Shown piece by piece: positions 1 through 6,632 of a stretch of DNA of 9,939 nt. Each line of letters starts with the position of its first letter. Position 1 is the first letter of the stretch. Under the pieces are notes generated by a model that was not told the origin of the DNA, ran no database searches, and saw nothing but the letters and a program-made list of their open reading frames with translations. Made by a program: the position numbers and the translations under genes. The stretch is from Sulfurimonas sp. (GTDB taxonomy: Bacteria > Campylobacterota > Campylobacteria > Campylobacterales > Sulfurimonadaceae): positions 1 to 9,939 of the forward strand of contig WFPU01000060.1 in the NCBI GenBank assembly GCA_015487435.1. Direction: 5' to 3'.

Positions 1-572
1 TTATCATGCTCTGTATATATCTGTTTAGACAACTCTAAAACAAGTAGATATGTACCCCAATCATTTAAATTTAGATTAGTTTTAACTCTTTGAATATCCT
101 CAACTAATTCTTCATGATTACTAGATGCTACTCTTTCAAAAAAGCTTGTAATTCCTTTTTGATTTCTAGGAAAATAATTAGCTGTTTTTATATCCTCTGC
201 CACATCGAATTCAAGTGAACTACCAAAAAAAATCAAATTAGTATTTTTATGTATAATTTCAATCTTTTTTACCACTTCTATTGGTTTAACTTCTTTAATT
301 TTAATATTTACTTTTGGTCCAACTATTTTTATTGGTTCTGTTTTAGCCGTTGGCAATTTTTTTGGTTTTGGCTTTTCATATACAGGTGTACCTAGTTGTT
401 CTTGGTAAACTTTCCATTCAGATTTAAGATAGTTATTAAAGGCAGTATCTCTCTTATCTTTGTATTGTTTAAAATCACTAGATTGAGAGCGTTTAAAATT
501 TTCAAAAGTTCCAGCACTAAGTAAGCTAGCACTTAAAATAACAATTATGCTAAAAAGGCCAAACCGATTCAA
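1..572 (-). CDS. Exported protein of unknown function, C-terminus cut by window edge
   Basis: I do not recognise this family. The frame stays open from an in-frame TAG at 609-611 down to the left edge, giving at least 190 residues. I choose the TTG at 570-572 because a GGGGGA purine run lies about 9 bases upstream and because it yields a clean signal peptide: LNRF, then a hydrophobic stretch FGLFSIIVILSASLLSA, and no lipobox cysteine. A GTG at 603-605 is the only earlier choice. The mature part begins with a charged, aromatic, probably helical stretch (about residues 25-60, rich in K, D, F, Y). A lysine- and proline-rich linker of about 40 residues follows (EKPKPKKLP, then alternating K, I, V, P), and then a globular-looking part. 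The gene overlaps the end of flgH by 23 bases, so the two are probably cotranscribed and translationally coupled. A periplasmic or envelope role, possibly linked to the flagellum, is only inferred from this position. Confidence 0.8.
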   Translation of the reverse strand, partial: MNRFGLFSIIVILSASLLSAGTFENFKRSQSSDFKQYKDKRDTAFNNYLKSEWKVYQEQLGTPVYEKPKPKKLPTAKTEPIKIVGPKVNIKIKEVKPIEVVKKIEIIHKNTNLIFFGSSLEFDVAEDIKTANYFPRNQKGITSFFERVASSNHEELVEDIQRVKTNLNLNDWGTYLLVLELSKQIYTEHD

Positions 573-1272
573 GTAATGCTGTCCCCCATCCTTGTTCTGT
601 TGCACGATCTACATCTCCTTGAACTTTATACAAAATCTTAGCTTCACTCATCTGTGCCGAATTAATTTTATTATATTGGTCTATATCATAAGGGCGAATT
701 ACACCACTTATTTGAATAATCTGCTTTTGGTCATCGAGTAAAATCTCTCTTTTACCTGCTATAAAATAGTTTCCGTTTGAAAGTACTTTTACTATCCTAG
801 AAGAAACTGTTGTTGTAAAAGCAGCATCTTTTGTTGCACTTCCACTCCCTTTAAAGGAGTTTGTTGAATCTGATGTTATACCAACACCAGCTATACCATT
901 TATTGATGCCACACGCGCATCAATTGCACTGTTAGTTCCATTTGAAGTTAAAGCCAAACCACCTAAATTAGTACTATTTGCTTTAGCTAAATCTTTTGAA
1001 CCACTAAGTGACGAAGAGGAACTCTCAGAGATAACTACAGTAACGATATCGTTTACATGCATAGCTTTATGATCTGAAAAAAGAGGGTTATCGCCCTGTC
1101 CAAAAATACTCCCTGTGGAAGTAAAATTTTGTCTCTCCTCTTTAGCTGGCATCTCTTCAACATAAGAAGGAGGCTCAAAATTTATCTCTGGTTTTGTTAA
1201 ATTTGCTGTACACCCTGTTAAAAGTAGTATAACATAACTTACACTCATTGTTGCTAAAATCTTTTTTCTCAT
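550..1272 (-). CDS. flgH: Flagellar L-ring protein FlgH (lipoprotein)
   Basis: FlgH forms the L-ring, the bushing through which the flagellar rod crosses the outer membrane. The 240-residue length fits the family. The N-terminus is a lipoprotein signal with lipobox LLTGC, placing the acylated cysteine at residue 21. Family hallmarks are visible: an S-I-F-G-Q-G-D-N stretch followed by LFSDHKAMHVNDIVTV near residues 55-80, a serine-rich segment, the block SRIVKVLSNGNYFIAGKREI near residues 155-175, GVIRPYDI shortly after, and the ending WGTALLESVWPF. The start ATG is preceded only by a weak AGAG site. A sigma54-type promoter lies about 40-55 bases upstream (1313-1329), as expected for a middle-class flagellar gene. 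The overlapping gene downstream shares the transcript. Identification is secure. Confidence 0.96.
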   Translation of the reverse strand: MRKKILATMSVSYVILLLTGCTANLTKPEINFEPPSYVEEMPAKEERQNFTSTGSIFGQGDNPLFSDHKAMHVNDIVTVVISESSSSSLSGSKDLAKANSTNLGGLALTSNGTNSAIDARVASINGIAGVGITSDSTNSFKGSGSATKDAAFTTTVSSRIVKVLSNGNYFIAGKREILLDDQKQIIQISGVIRPYDIDQYNKINSAQMSEAKILYKVQGDVDRATEQGWGTALLESVWPF

Positions 1273-1300
1273 TTTTTCTCTTTAATTGTATTGTCTATTT

Positions 1301-1309
1301 TGTTATAAT
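1301..1309 (+). promoter_or_regulatory. Extended -10 promoter of the GatB/YqeY-domain gene
   Basis: The sequence TGTTATAAT is a perfect extended -10 element (TG, one base, TATAAT). A poor -35 (TTTAAT, 1281-1286) sits 17 bases upstream, which an extended -10 can tolerate. Transcription would begin near 1316, giving a leader of about 20 bases before the ATG at 1338. It lies back to back with the sigma54 promoter of flgH, so the two polymerase footprints would overlap. Confidence 0.65.
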
Positions 1310-1312
1310 TAG

Positions 1313-1329
1313 AGCAAAAATAGTTCCAA
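1313..1329 (-). promoter_or_regulatory. Sigma54 (RpoN) promoter of flgH
   Basis: On the minus strand this reads TTGGAACTATTTTTGCT. It fits the sigma54 consensus TTGGCAC-N5-TTGCW, with GG at 1327-1326 and GC at 1315-1314 separated by exactly 10 bases. Transcription would start near 1302, leaving a leader of about 30 bases before the flgH ATG. RpoN control of rod, ring and hook genes is established in Campylobacter and Helicobacter, which supports the call. The only departures are A for C in the GGCAC core and T for the following G. Confidence 0.82.
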
Positions 1330-1337
1330 GGATGATT

Positions 1338-1781
1338 ATGAATCTAAGAGAGAGAATAAATCTAGATGTAAAAAATGCTATGAAAGCAAAAGAAACAAAA
1401 AAAAGAGATGCCTTACGCCTTTTAACAAGTGCTTTTAAACAGATAGAAGTTGATGAGAGAAAAGAGTTAAACGATGATGATATTATTAAAATTATCCAAA
1501 AACAAGTAAAAAGTAGAAATGATTCTATAGCTCAGTACAAAAAAGCAGGTCGTGATGACTTAGTGCAAGTAGAAATTGATGAGATAGCTTTTTATATGCC
1601 TTACTTACCTGCTCAACTAAGTGATGATGAACTAAGTTCAACTATTAAAGAGATAATCACTAAAGTTGGAGCTATAACAATGAAAGATATGGGAAAAGTT
1701 ATGGGAATAGCTTCTAAAGAATTAGCAGGTAAGGCTGATGGAAAAAGAATAAATGAGTGTGTTAAAAAGTTACTAGGTTAA
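1338..1781 (+). CDS. GatB/YqeY domain-containing protein
   Basis: This is a stand-alone YqeY-type protein of 147 residues, the usual length. It is related to the tail domain of GatB, the subunit of the tRNA-dependent amidotransferase that binds tRNA. The cellular role of the stand-alone form is not established. Family features seen: the start MNLRERINLDVKNAMKAKE, then RDALRLLTSAFKQIEVDER with the helix KIIQKQVKSRNDSIAQYKKAGRDDL, then YMPYLPAQLSDDEL, and the C-terminal glycine-containing block MKDMGKVMGIASKELAGKADGKRI. I start at 1338 because AAGGA at 1328-1332 is well spaced from it. An ATG two codons earlier is too close to that site, and a TTG far upstream (1248) would add an improbable hydrophobic leader that overlaps flgH. 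It is transcribed divergently from flgH. Confidence 0.93.
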   Translation: MNLRERINLDVKNAMKAKETKKRDALRLLTSAFKQIEVDERKELNDDDIIKIIQKQVKSRNDSIAQYKKAGRDDLVQVEIDEIAFYMPYLPAQLSDDELSSTIKEIITKVGAITMKDMGKVMGIASKELAGKADGKRINECVKKLLG

Positions 1782-1801
1782 ATTTTCAATATTCTCCAAA
1801 A

Positions 1802-1830
1802 ATAAGATTTCATCTTATATTTTATTGTAT
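1802..1830 (+). terminator. Weak hairpin after the YqeY-domain gene
   Basis: ATAAGAT (1802-1808), loop TTC and ATCTTAT (1812-1818) form a 7-bp AT-rich stem, followed by ATTTTATT. It lies 20 bases past the stop codon. The stem is weak, so it may only assist the stronger hairpin that follows at 1844-1878. Confidence 0.4.
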
Positions 1831-1843
1831 CACATAGTCATTT

Positions 1844-1878
1844 ATAAGGGGTATTAAAATAATACACTTATATTTTTT
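1844..1878 (+). terminator. Rho-independent terminator
   Basis: ATAAG (1844-1848) pairs with CTTAT (1867-1871), and GTATTA (1851-1856) pairs with TAATAC (1860-1865). The loop is AAA, with a small internal bulge (GG opposite A). Six T residues follow at 1873-1878. The T-run lies only on the plus-strand side, so it would stop transcription coming from the YqeY-domain gene. Confidence 0.65.
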
Positions 1879-1888
1879 AGTTGAAATT

Positions 1889-1993
1889 GTTCCATACTTT
1901 CAGATATGGAACTACACTTGGCTATATTTTGGACTCCAGTGAACATTTTCTAAGAAAACATTCCTTATATTTAAGCCAAGTGCACTATTGCAC
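1889..1993. other. Cluster of inverted repeats between convergent genes
   Basis: Three inverted repeats follow one another. GTTCCATA (1889-1896) and TATGGAAC (1905-1912) form an 8-bp stem with an 8-base loop. CACTTGGCT (1915-1923) and AGCCAAGTG (1974-1982) form a 9-bp stem around about 50 bases. GTGCA (1980-1984) and TGCAC (1989-1993) form a short hairpin over the stop codon of the membrane-protein gene. I see no convincing gene here. It could be a minus-strand terminator region, a remnant of a mobile palindrome, or a structured RNA. Confidence 0.4.
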
Positions 1994-2437
1994 AAATAAC
2001 AATCTATATACCCATATACCTGAAATAGAGATAAAAATCACTCCAAAAAAGGTAATATTTCCCATCTTTTTATGTTTGTGTTCTTGCAGATGTTTTTTTG
2101 CTTTTATTAAGGTATAAGCCCAAATAAACATTGTAAATAAAGATACCAAAATATGTGTTATTAAAACTATGTAAGCATAATCATGTGATATCGAACTATC
2201 CTCCATAAGCACTTCAAAACCTCCACCTACACTAACACCTATCTCAAAACAAATGAGTACAATCACTGAGACAATAAATAATACTGCTTGTGCTATAGAG
2301 TGTGCTTTATTTCTTAATGCAATCAAAGATATACCAATCATCATTAAAAATGGTAACAATGCTACCATTACAGTTGCAAAATCCATAAAAAATGGCGCCT
2401 TTGTACCTAAAAAACCAACTTCTAACATATAATCCAT
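1985..2437 (-). CDS. Small multi-spanning membrane protein, DUF420-like
   Basis: The 150-residue protein is mostly hydrophobic, with about four membrane spans: residues 13-40, 49-70, 87-110 and 126-148. The opening FLGTKAPFFMDF, the conserved E in VLICFEIGVSVGGG after span two, the loop ahead of HILVSLFTMFIWAYTLIKA, and a C-terminal span ending ISGIWVYRLLF resemble DUF420 (the YozB/CtaM-like family). Some members of that family help assemble haem-copper oxidases. The link to oxidase assembly here is inference only, because no oxidase gene is in the window. The ATG is supported by AGGA 7 bases upstream (TAGGAATTAGAA). It stands alone on its strand, separated from trpC by a palindromic element and facing the YqeY-domain gene at its 3' end. 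CopD-like or other four-helix families are the alternatives. Confidence 0.68.
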   Translation of the reverse strand: MDYMLEVGFLGTKAPFFMDFATVMVALLPFLMMIGISLIALRNKAHSIAQAVLFIVSVIVLICFEIGVSVGGGFEVLMEDSSISHDYAYIVLITHILVSLFTMFIWAYTLIKAKKHLQEHKHKKMGNITFFGVIFISISGIWVYRLLFVQ

Positions 2438-2544
2438 TTCTAATTCCTATTTTTTGATATTTATAATATAAAAGACCAAGTATACTTAAAGCAATTAATA
2501 CTCCATAAATAATCTGTTTTAAGTACATATCTAATAATTAAGAC

Positions 2545-2643
2545 CTCTGATTAATTGAAAACTAGACCCTAAATCAAGTTTAGGGTGACGCTGACTCAGT
2601 CATTCTGGACTTGATTCAGAATCTAATTTATAATTAATCAGAG
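2545..2643. repeat. 99-bp palindromic element with perfect terminal inverted repeats
   Basis: The ends are exact inverted repeats: CTCTGATTAATT (2545-2556) and AATTAATCAGAG (2632-2643). Inside is a 63-bp core running from TAGA (2563) to TCTA (2625), with two hairpins facing each other. The left one pairs ACCCTAAA with TTTAGGGT around loop TCAAG (2566-2586). The right one pairs ATTCTGGA with TTCAGAAT around CTTGA (2602-2622), with one G-T pair. Between them is the small palindrome CTGACTCAG (2591-2599), flanked by TGAC and GTCA. It has no room for a gene. It sits between the trpC stop and the membrane-protein gene, both on the minus strand, so it may also stop or process the transcript. The same design recurs at 6633-6814. 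Confidence 0.82.
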
Positions 2644-2696
2644 AGTTCAATTCTTTATGTCACCAATATAATAACCAAGTAATATTAAATCATATA

Positions 2697-3482
2697 TTAC
2701 CCTAATTTTAATTTTTTAAGTGCCGCTTCCTCATCATCTGTACGCATTAAAGACTCTCCAACCAAAAAAGCGTCAACTCCAGCTTTACTTAAATCTTCTA
2801 ACTGTCCATGCTCGTAAATTCCACTCTCTGCTACAATAATTTTACCATTTGGTATCATAGGTATTAAATCATAACAAAGATTCATATCCATCTCAAAAGT
2901 TTTAAGATTTCTGTGATTAATTCCAATGATATCACTTCCAGCATAGATAGCTTTAACTAAATCTGCTTTATCATGAACTTCAATTAAAGCTTCCATTCCT
3001 AAGTGTCTTGTGTAAGCGAGTAATTCTTTTAAATCTTTTTTACTAAGTGCTGCAGCTATCAACAAAATAAAATCTGCACCATGAACCATAGCCTCTAAAA
3101 TTTGATACTTAGAGACTATAAAATCTTTTCTAAGCAGTGGGATAGCTACATATCTTCTTATCCCTCCTAAATAATCTAAGTTACCCTGAAAAAAATGAGG
3201 CTCTGTTAATACAGAGATAGCACTAGCTCCACCTTTTTCATAAGCTTGTGCAATTGCTAATGGATCAAAATCTTCACGAATAACACCTTTAGATGGCGAA
3301 GCTTTTTTAACCTCCGCTATTATTCTAAATGGGTCTTTTTCTGTAGCTTTGAGAAATGGTATAACATCACGAGGTACCCTTGCATTATAGGCTAAAGAGC
3401 GGCCCAGCCAATCAAGAGAAAACTCTTTTTCTCTTTTTTCTAAATCCACTTTTGTTTTTTTTATAATATCATCTAAAATCAT
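2697..3482 (-). CDS. trpC: Indole-3-glycerol phosphate synthase (TrpC)
   Basis: TrpC closes the ring of carboxyphenylamino-deoxyribulose phosphate to make indole-3-glycerol phosphate in tryptophan synthesis, in the cytoplasm. The 261-residue single-domain TIM barrel has the usual length and is not fused to TrpF. Active-site blocks are all present: EVKKASPSKG (E57, K59), LLRKDF (K119), EVHD (E168), GINHRNL (N189) and AESGI (E219, S220), with the phosphate-binding FLVGESLMR near the end. The second N of the common GINNRNL is H here, a mild variation. It is separated from the other trp genes and is last in a minus-strand run after the TPR lipoprotein, with a 28-base gap. Its ribosome binding site is weak (AAAG directly before the ATG), so it may depend on readthrough from upstream. 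Confidence 0.97.
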   Translation of the reverse strand: MILDDIIKKTKVDLEKREKEFSLDWLGRSLAYNARVPRDVIPFLKATEKDPFRIIAEVKKASPSKGVIREDFDPLAIAQAYEKGGASAISVLTEPHFFQGNLDYLGGIRRYVAIPLLRKDFIVSKYQILEAMVHGADFILLIAAALSKKDLKELLAYTRHLGMEALIEVHDKADLVKAIYAGSDIIGINHRNLKTFEMDMNLCYDLIPMIPNGKIIVAESGIYEHGQLEDLSKAGVDAFLVGESLMRTDDEEAALKKLKLG

Positions 3483-3510
3483 CTTTATAATAGTAGTAAG
3501 AATCTATCTC

Positions 3511-4794
3511 TTACTGTTTTCCTTTATTTTTAATTTTTCTACACTTTTTAATTTTTTCATAATGCTTCAAGACCTCAGGCTCATCACCACCCTCTAGTTT
3601 CATAACTTCTAATATCAGCTTTTGAGCTTTTAAACACTCACCTAATTTATAATAACCCCAAGCTTTAGAATCAAGATAGTAAGTTGAATTTGGCTGTTGT
3701 TCTAATGCTTTTTCTATATACTCTATCCCAAGTTTAACATCAATCTCATGATCGATCAAAAGATATCCAAGATAGTTAAGATATAAAGCATTATCATCTA
3801 CTTGAATTACTCTTTTTAATTTATTAATAACTTTATTTTGCATTTTTACATCATTTTTGTCTTTAGCAGACTCATATGTGAAAATAGCATTTTGCCCTAA
3901 ATAATCTATCTCTGCTGTATCTTCATAAAGTTTATTCGCTATCAAAGTTGCTTTTTCGTAATTTTTTGCTTGTATGTAAAGTTGTAAAAGTAATTTATCA
4001 TCACTAGAACTGTTTTCTAAAAAAGTCATCAATTTTATATAATCTTTTTTATATCCATAAATTTGAATAATTTTTTGAGCTATTTTTTCATCTTTTTCAA
4101 TTTTATATAATCTTAAATAAGTTGAGAGTAGTCCATCTATATCATTTTTATCACTATAAAAACTAAGAAGACGATTACATATCAACTTAGAGCATTTATG
4201 TATAAGAGAATGAGATTCTAATTGGGCTATAGCCTCTTTTTTTCTATCTAAATTTACATAAAGGATTACAGAGAGTCTATCCAAAACCTTTTCATTATAA
4301 TCTTTTGCATAAGCACTCTCTAAATATTTTAATGCGGTGTCATATTTTTGCAGTTTAACATATATTTCACTAACCATTATATAGTCGTTAACTTCCCCTG
4401 ATTCTTGGACTAAAAGTATTGATATTGTTTTAGCAAGCTCAAGCTCATTTAGGTTAATTAAAGCTACTATTTTTATTCTGATCAAGTTAAAATCATTAAA
4501 ATTCCCTAATGTTATTTCATCTACTCTTTTTATAACTTTTGCATATTGTTTAGCTGATAAATCATTTTTTAAAGAACGATACAAATACTCTTTTTTAGCA
4601 GATTTTTTGTATAGTGTATTAAACAAATCAGATGCTATAGTATAGTTTTTTAGTTCTTCTGCCCTTAGGGCTAGAAGAATTATTTTATCTTCTTGCTCAA
4701 AAACTTTTTTGTTGCTTGCTAATTGTGGTTTAGTTGATATACTACATCCACTAAATAAAAACAATAATAAAAGTACAACTAGATAATTATACAT
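3511..4794 (-). CDS. TPR-repeat lipoprotein
   Basis: The protein has 427 residues. A lipoprotein signal MYNYLVVLLLLFLFSGC places the acylated cysteine at residue 17, so it is exported and anchored, probably facing the periplasm. The rest is helical and reads as a chain of tetratricopeptide-type repeats. The clearest lie near residues 38-95 (alternating small and aromatic positions, with AEELKNYTIASDLFNTLYKK) and near the C-terminus, where LNYLGYLLIDHEID is followed by GIEYIEKALEQQPNSTYYL and KAWGYYKLGECLKAQKLI. TPR lipoproteins act as scaffolds for envelope complexes, but the partner here is unknown. The ATG overlaps the end of the preceding YkgJ-type gene by 8 bases and has a good AGGGA site 6 bases upstream. 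The tail KIKKCRKIKNKGKQ is strongly basic. Confidence 0.88.
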   Translation of the reverse strand: MYNYLVVLLLLFLFSGCSISTKPQLASNKKVFEQEDKIILLALRAEELKNYTIASDLFNTLYKKSAKKEYLYRSLKNDLSAKQYAKVIKRVDEITLGNFNDFNLIRIKIVALINLNELELAKTISILLVQESGEVNDYIMVSEIYVKLQKYDTALKYLESAYAKDYNEKVLDRLSVILYVNLDRKKEAIAQLESHSLIHKCSKLICNRLLSFYSDKNDIDGLLSTYLRLYKIEKDEKIAQKIIQIYGYKKDYIKLMTFLENSSSDDKLLLQLYIQAKNYEKATLIANKLYEDTAEIDYLGQNAIFTYESAKDKNDVKMQNKVINKLKRVIQVDDNALYLNYLGYLLIDHEIDVKLGIEYIEKALEQQPNSTYYLDSKAWGYYKLGECLKAQKLILEVMKLEGGDEPEVLKHYEKIKKCRKIKNKGKQ

Positions 4795-5167
4795 TTATAA
4801 TCCCTGGACATTCATCTTTTAATTCACCGATTCTTGTTTTATAATAGTCCCAAAAAGGAAATGTTTTACACTGATTTGGTCTTGCATCATAAATTTTACA
4901 ACCATTTAATTCTCTATCAAAAAAAATACATTCATAACTATCATTAATTTTTTCCTCTTTTATTGAGTATTTATAACCCTTTTTAAAAAGGTATTTTGAC
5001 ACAAATTGTTTAATATTGATAGCCAATAGTTCGCTTATTGCTAATGCCTCACTCTTTGTGACATATATATAACCACTCTCTCCCGTACAACATCTACCTT
5101 GACAATCCTCACAAGCTACTGGATTAAAGGTAAAATTAAAGCCAACTTTTTTTACTATATTTGACAT
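4787..5167 (-). CDS. YkgJ-family cysteine cluster protein
   Basis: A 126-residue protein of the YkgJ / UPF0153 family, predicted to bind zinc or iron. No reaction is established for the family. The cysteine pattern is complete: C19 and C22, then C26-C27 in CEDCQGRCC, then C80, C90 (GCKIYDARP), C100 in the RPNQCKTFPFW block, and C120 in ECPG. The RPxxCxxFPFW block is the strongest family mark. It starts inside the end of trmN6 (13-base overlap) and itself overlaps the TPR lipoprotein gene by 8 bases, so the three should be cotranscribed and coupled. Its own ribosome site is modest (AGAG about 6 bases before the ATG). Confidence 0.9.
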   Translation of the reverse strand: MSNIVKKVGFNFTFNPVACEDCQGRCCTGESGYIYVTKSEALAISELLAINIKQFVSKYLFKKGYKYSIKEEKINDSYECIFFDRELNGCKIYDARPNQCKTFPFWDYYKTRIGELKDECPGIINV

Positions 5168-5850
5168 TTTATACTCTGTGTATTTGCTTTTTTATAGATA
5201 TTTTGTACTTTTTTTGAGATTTTATCGCCATCAAAACTAATAAAAGGTTCATAAATTTTCATTAATGAGTTGGAGCCATTTCTAGCATGTACTAACACTA
5301 ATGATGCAACTCTATCAATTTTTGGATGAACAAATTGTACATTAACAACTTTCATCTTTACCCTTGCTAACTCTGCACATATCTCAGCGAAATATATTGC
5401 GTCATAACAAAAAATAAAATGAGATTTTGGTTTTAAAAGTTGTGATACTCTTTTAAAAAAATCACTTATTGGTAGGTTGATATTGTACCTAGCATTAAAC
5501 AACATCTCATCTTCACTTTTTGTACTTTTAGAATGATAAAAGGGTGGGTTTGAAACTATATAATCATATTTTTTTTCAAACTGATGCGTTAATACATCTC
5601 CCAAATATATCTTATAATCAATATTGTTTACCCTAGCATTATTTGTAGCATATGACACAAATAGTTCTTGTTTTTCAATGGCTTCAATATTTATTTTTTT
5701 ATTATCCCTTGCAACTAATAATCCTACAATCCCACATCCAGCACCTACATCAAGCATATCACCACGAGGATTAAAATTATCAATAAAATCATATAAAAAT
5801 AAAGAATCACTATTGTAACAATAGCCTGATTCTGGTTGGTAAAGAAGCAT
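5155..5850 (-). CDS. trmN6: tRNA1(Val) (adenine-37-N6)-methyltransferase-type enzyme
   Basis: This is an S-adenosylmethionine-dependent N6-adenine methyltransferase of the TrmN6/YfiC group, which modifies A37 next to the anticodon in the E. coli enzyme. Its 231 residues compare with about 245 in E. coli. Motifs: the opening QPESGYCYNSDSLFLYDF, typical of the group; motif I LDVGAGCGIVGLL (residues 33-45); an acidic residue E59 in the second strand; and the catalytic NPPF at residues 101-104. The exact tRNA target is inferred from the family. The start is supported by AAGGTG 5 bases upstream. It heads a minus-strand run with the YkgJ-type gene, the TPR lipoprotein and trpC, and is divergent from kdsB across 52 bases. 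Other HemK-like methyltransferases are a less likely alternative. Confidence 0.85.
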   Translation of the reverse strand: MLLYQPESGYCYNSDSLFLYDFIDNFNPRGDMLDVGAGCGIVGLLVARDNKKINIEAIEKQELFVSYATNNARVNNIDYKIYLGDVLTHQFEKKYDYIVSNPPFYHSKSTKSEDEMLFNARYNINLPISDFFKRVSQLLKPKSHFIFCYDAIYFAEICAELARVKMKVVNVQFVHPKIDRVASLVLVHARNGSNSLMKIYEPFISFDGDKISKKVQNIYKKANTQSIKCQI

Positions 5851-5863
5851 TAAACACCTTATT

Positions 5864-5872
5864 TGATATAAT
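5864..5872 (+). promoter_or_regulatory. Extended -10 promoter of kdsB
   Basis: TGATATAAT is a perfect extended -10. No good -35 is visible. The predicted start near 5879 leaves about 24 bases before the kdsB ATG, with AAAGG at 5889-5893 as the ribosome site. Its right part forms an inverted repeat with the -10 of trmN6 (GATATAAT 5865-5872 and ATTATATC 5879-5886). Confidence 0.6.
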
Positions 5873-5878
5873 AATGAT

Positions 5879-5884
5879 ATTATA
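5879..5884 (-). promoter_or_regulatory. -10 box of the trmN6 run
   Basis: On the minus strand this is a perfect TATAAT, about 30 bases before the trmN6 ATG. Any -35 would lie inside the 5' end of kdsB and is not clear. It faces the kdsB -10 across six bases, so the two promoters probably compete. Confidence 0.5.
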
Positions 5885-5902
5885 TCTTAAAGGCATTAAA
5901 TT

Positions 5903-6619
5903 ATGATAATTATACCAGCTAGACTTGCATCAACAAGGTTTCCACAAAAAGTTTTAGCAGATATAGGTGGTCTTCCAATGGTTGTAAGGACTGCAAAAGC
6001 TGTTGAACATTTAGATAGAGTTGTGGTAGCTGCTGATGATGAAATAGTTATATCTATTTGCAAAAAACATGGAATTGAAGCTATGCTTACATCTACAACA
6101 CATAAAAGTGGAACTGATAGAATCAGCGAGTGTGCTAATATCTTAAATATTAAAGAGGATGAAATTATCATTAATGTTCAAGCAGATGAGCCTTTTATAG
6201 AAGCAGAAGTTGTAAAATCATTAATGTCTAAACTCAAAGAGTTACAAAATGCAAAAGAGCCGTTTATTATGGGTAGTTGTTATAACTCTATAAATGCAGA
6301 CTCAGCAAAAGATCCAAACCTTGTAAAAGTTGTTTTAGATAGTGATAACAATGCTATATACTTTTCTCGCTCTTTAATCCCATACAACAGAAGTGGAAGG
6401 GCAAATTATTTTGGACATATTGGAATATATGGATTTTCTAAAAAAAGTTTAAAAGAGTTTTGTAATTTAGATAATGCCCCAATAGAGGACATAGAAGGGC
6501 TAGAACAATTACGAGCTATTCACCATCAAAAAAAGATAACTATGCTAAAAGTTGCAAGTACTGGTTTTGGAATAGACACTAAAGAAGATTTAGAGAGAGC
6601 TATAGAAATTTTTCTATAA
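5903..6619 (+). CDS. kdsB: 3-deoxy-manno-octulosonate cytidylyltransferase (KdsB)
   Basis: KdsB activates Kdo with CTP to give CMP-Kdo, the donor for the inner core of lipopolysaccharide; it is cytoplasmic. The 238 residues compare with 248 in E. coli. Motifs: the nucleotide-binding start MIIIPARLASTRFPQKVL (residues 1-18), HKSGTDRI (67-74), NVQADEP with metal-binding D95 (91-97; the usual NVQGDEP has G where this has A), FGHIGIYGF in the sugar-binding part, and EDIEGLEQLRA followed by GIDTKEDLERA near the end. It is a single gene between a divergent promoter and a palindromic repeat array that begins 13 bases past its stop. No other Kdo gene is in the window. Its presence implies a Gram-negative outer membrane with Kdo-containing LPS. 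Confidence 0.96.
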   Translation: MIIIPARLASTRFPQKVLADIGGLPMVVRTAKAVEHLDRVVVAADDEIVISICKKHGIEAMLTSTTHKSGTDRISECANILNIKEDEIIINVQADEPFIEAEVVKSLMSKLKELQNAKEPFIMGSCYNSINADSAKDPNLVKVVLDSDNNAIYFSRSLIPYNRSGRANYFGHIGIYGFSKKSLKEFCNLDNAPIEDIEGLEQLRAIHHQKKITMLKVASTGFGIDTKEDLERAIEIFL

Positions 6620-6632
6620 TCTAACTAATAAA

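Noticed and set aside
1248..1337. Longer N-terminus for the YqeY-domain protein
   Set aside because: It would add a hydrophobic leader foreign to the family, overlap flgH and span both promoters. The ATG at 1338 has a proper ribosome site.
1881..2117. Plus-strand open frame of 78 codons starting with TTG
   Set aside because: It runs antisense through the end of the membrane-protein gene, lacks a ribosome site, crosses several inverted repeats and resembles no family.
2437..2528. Frameshift joining the short membrane peptide to the DUF420-like protein
   Set aside because: The membrane protein starts normally with a good ribosome site, and a TAG in its own frame lies at 2447-2449, so no simple single-base change is needed or suggested.
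5624..5818. Plus-strand open frame of 64 codons
   Set aside because: It is a shadow of trmN6 with no start signals.
5896..6171. Minus-strand open frame of 91 codons
   Set aside because: It lies antisense inside kdsB, a secure gene.
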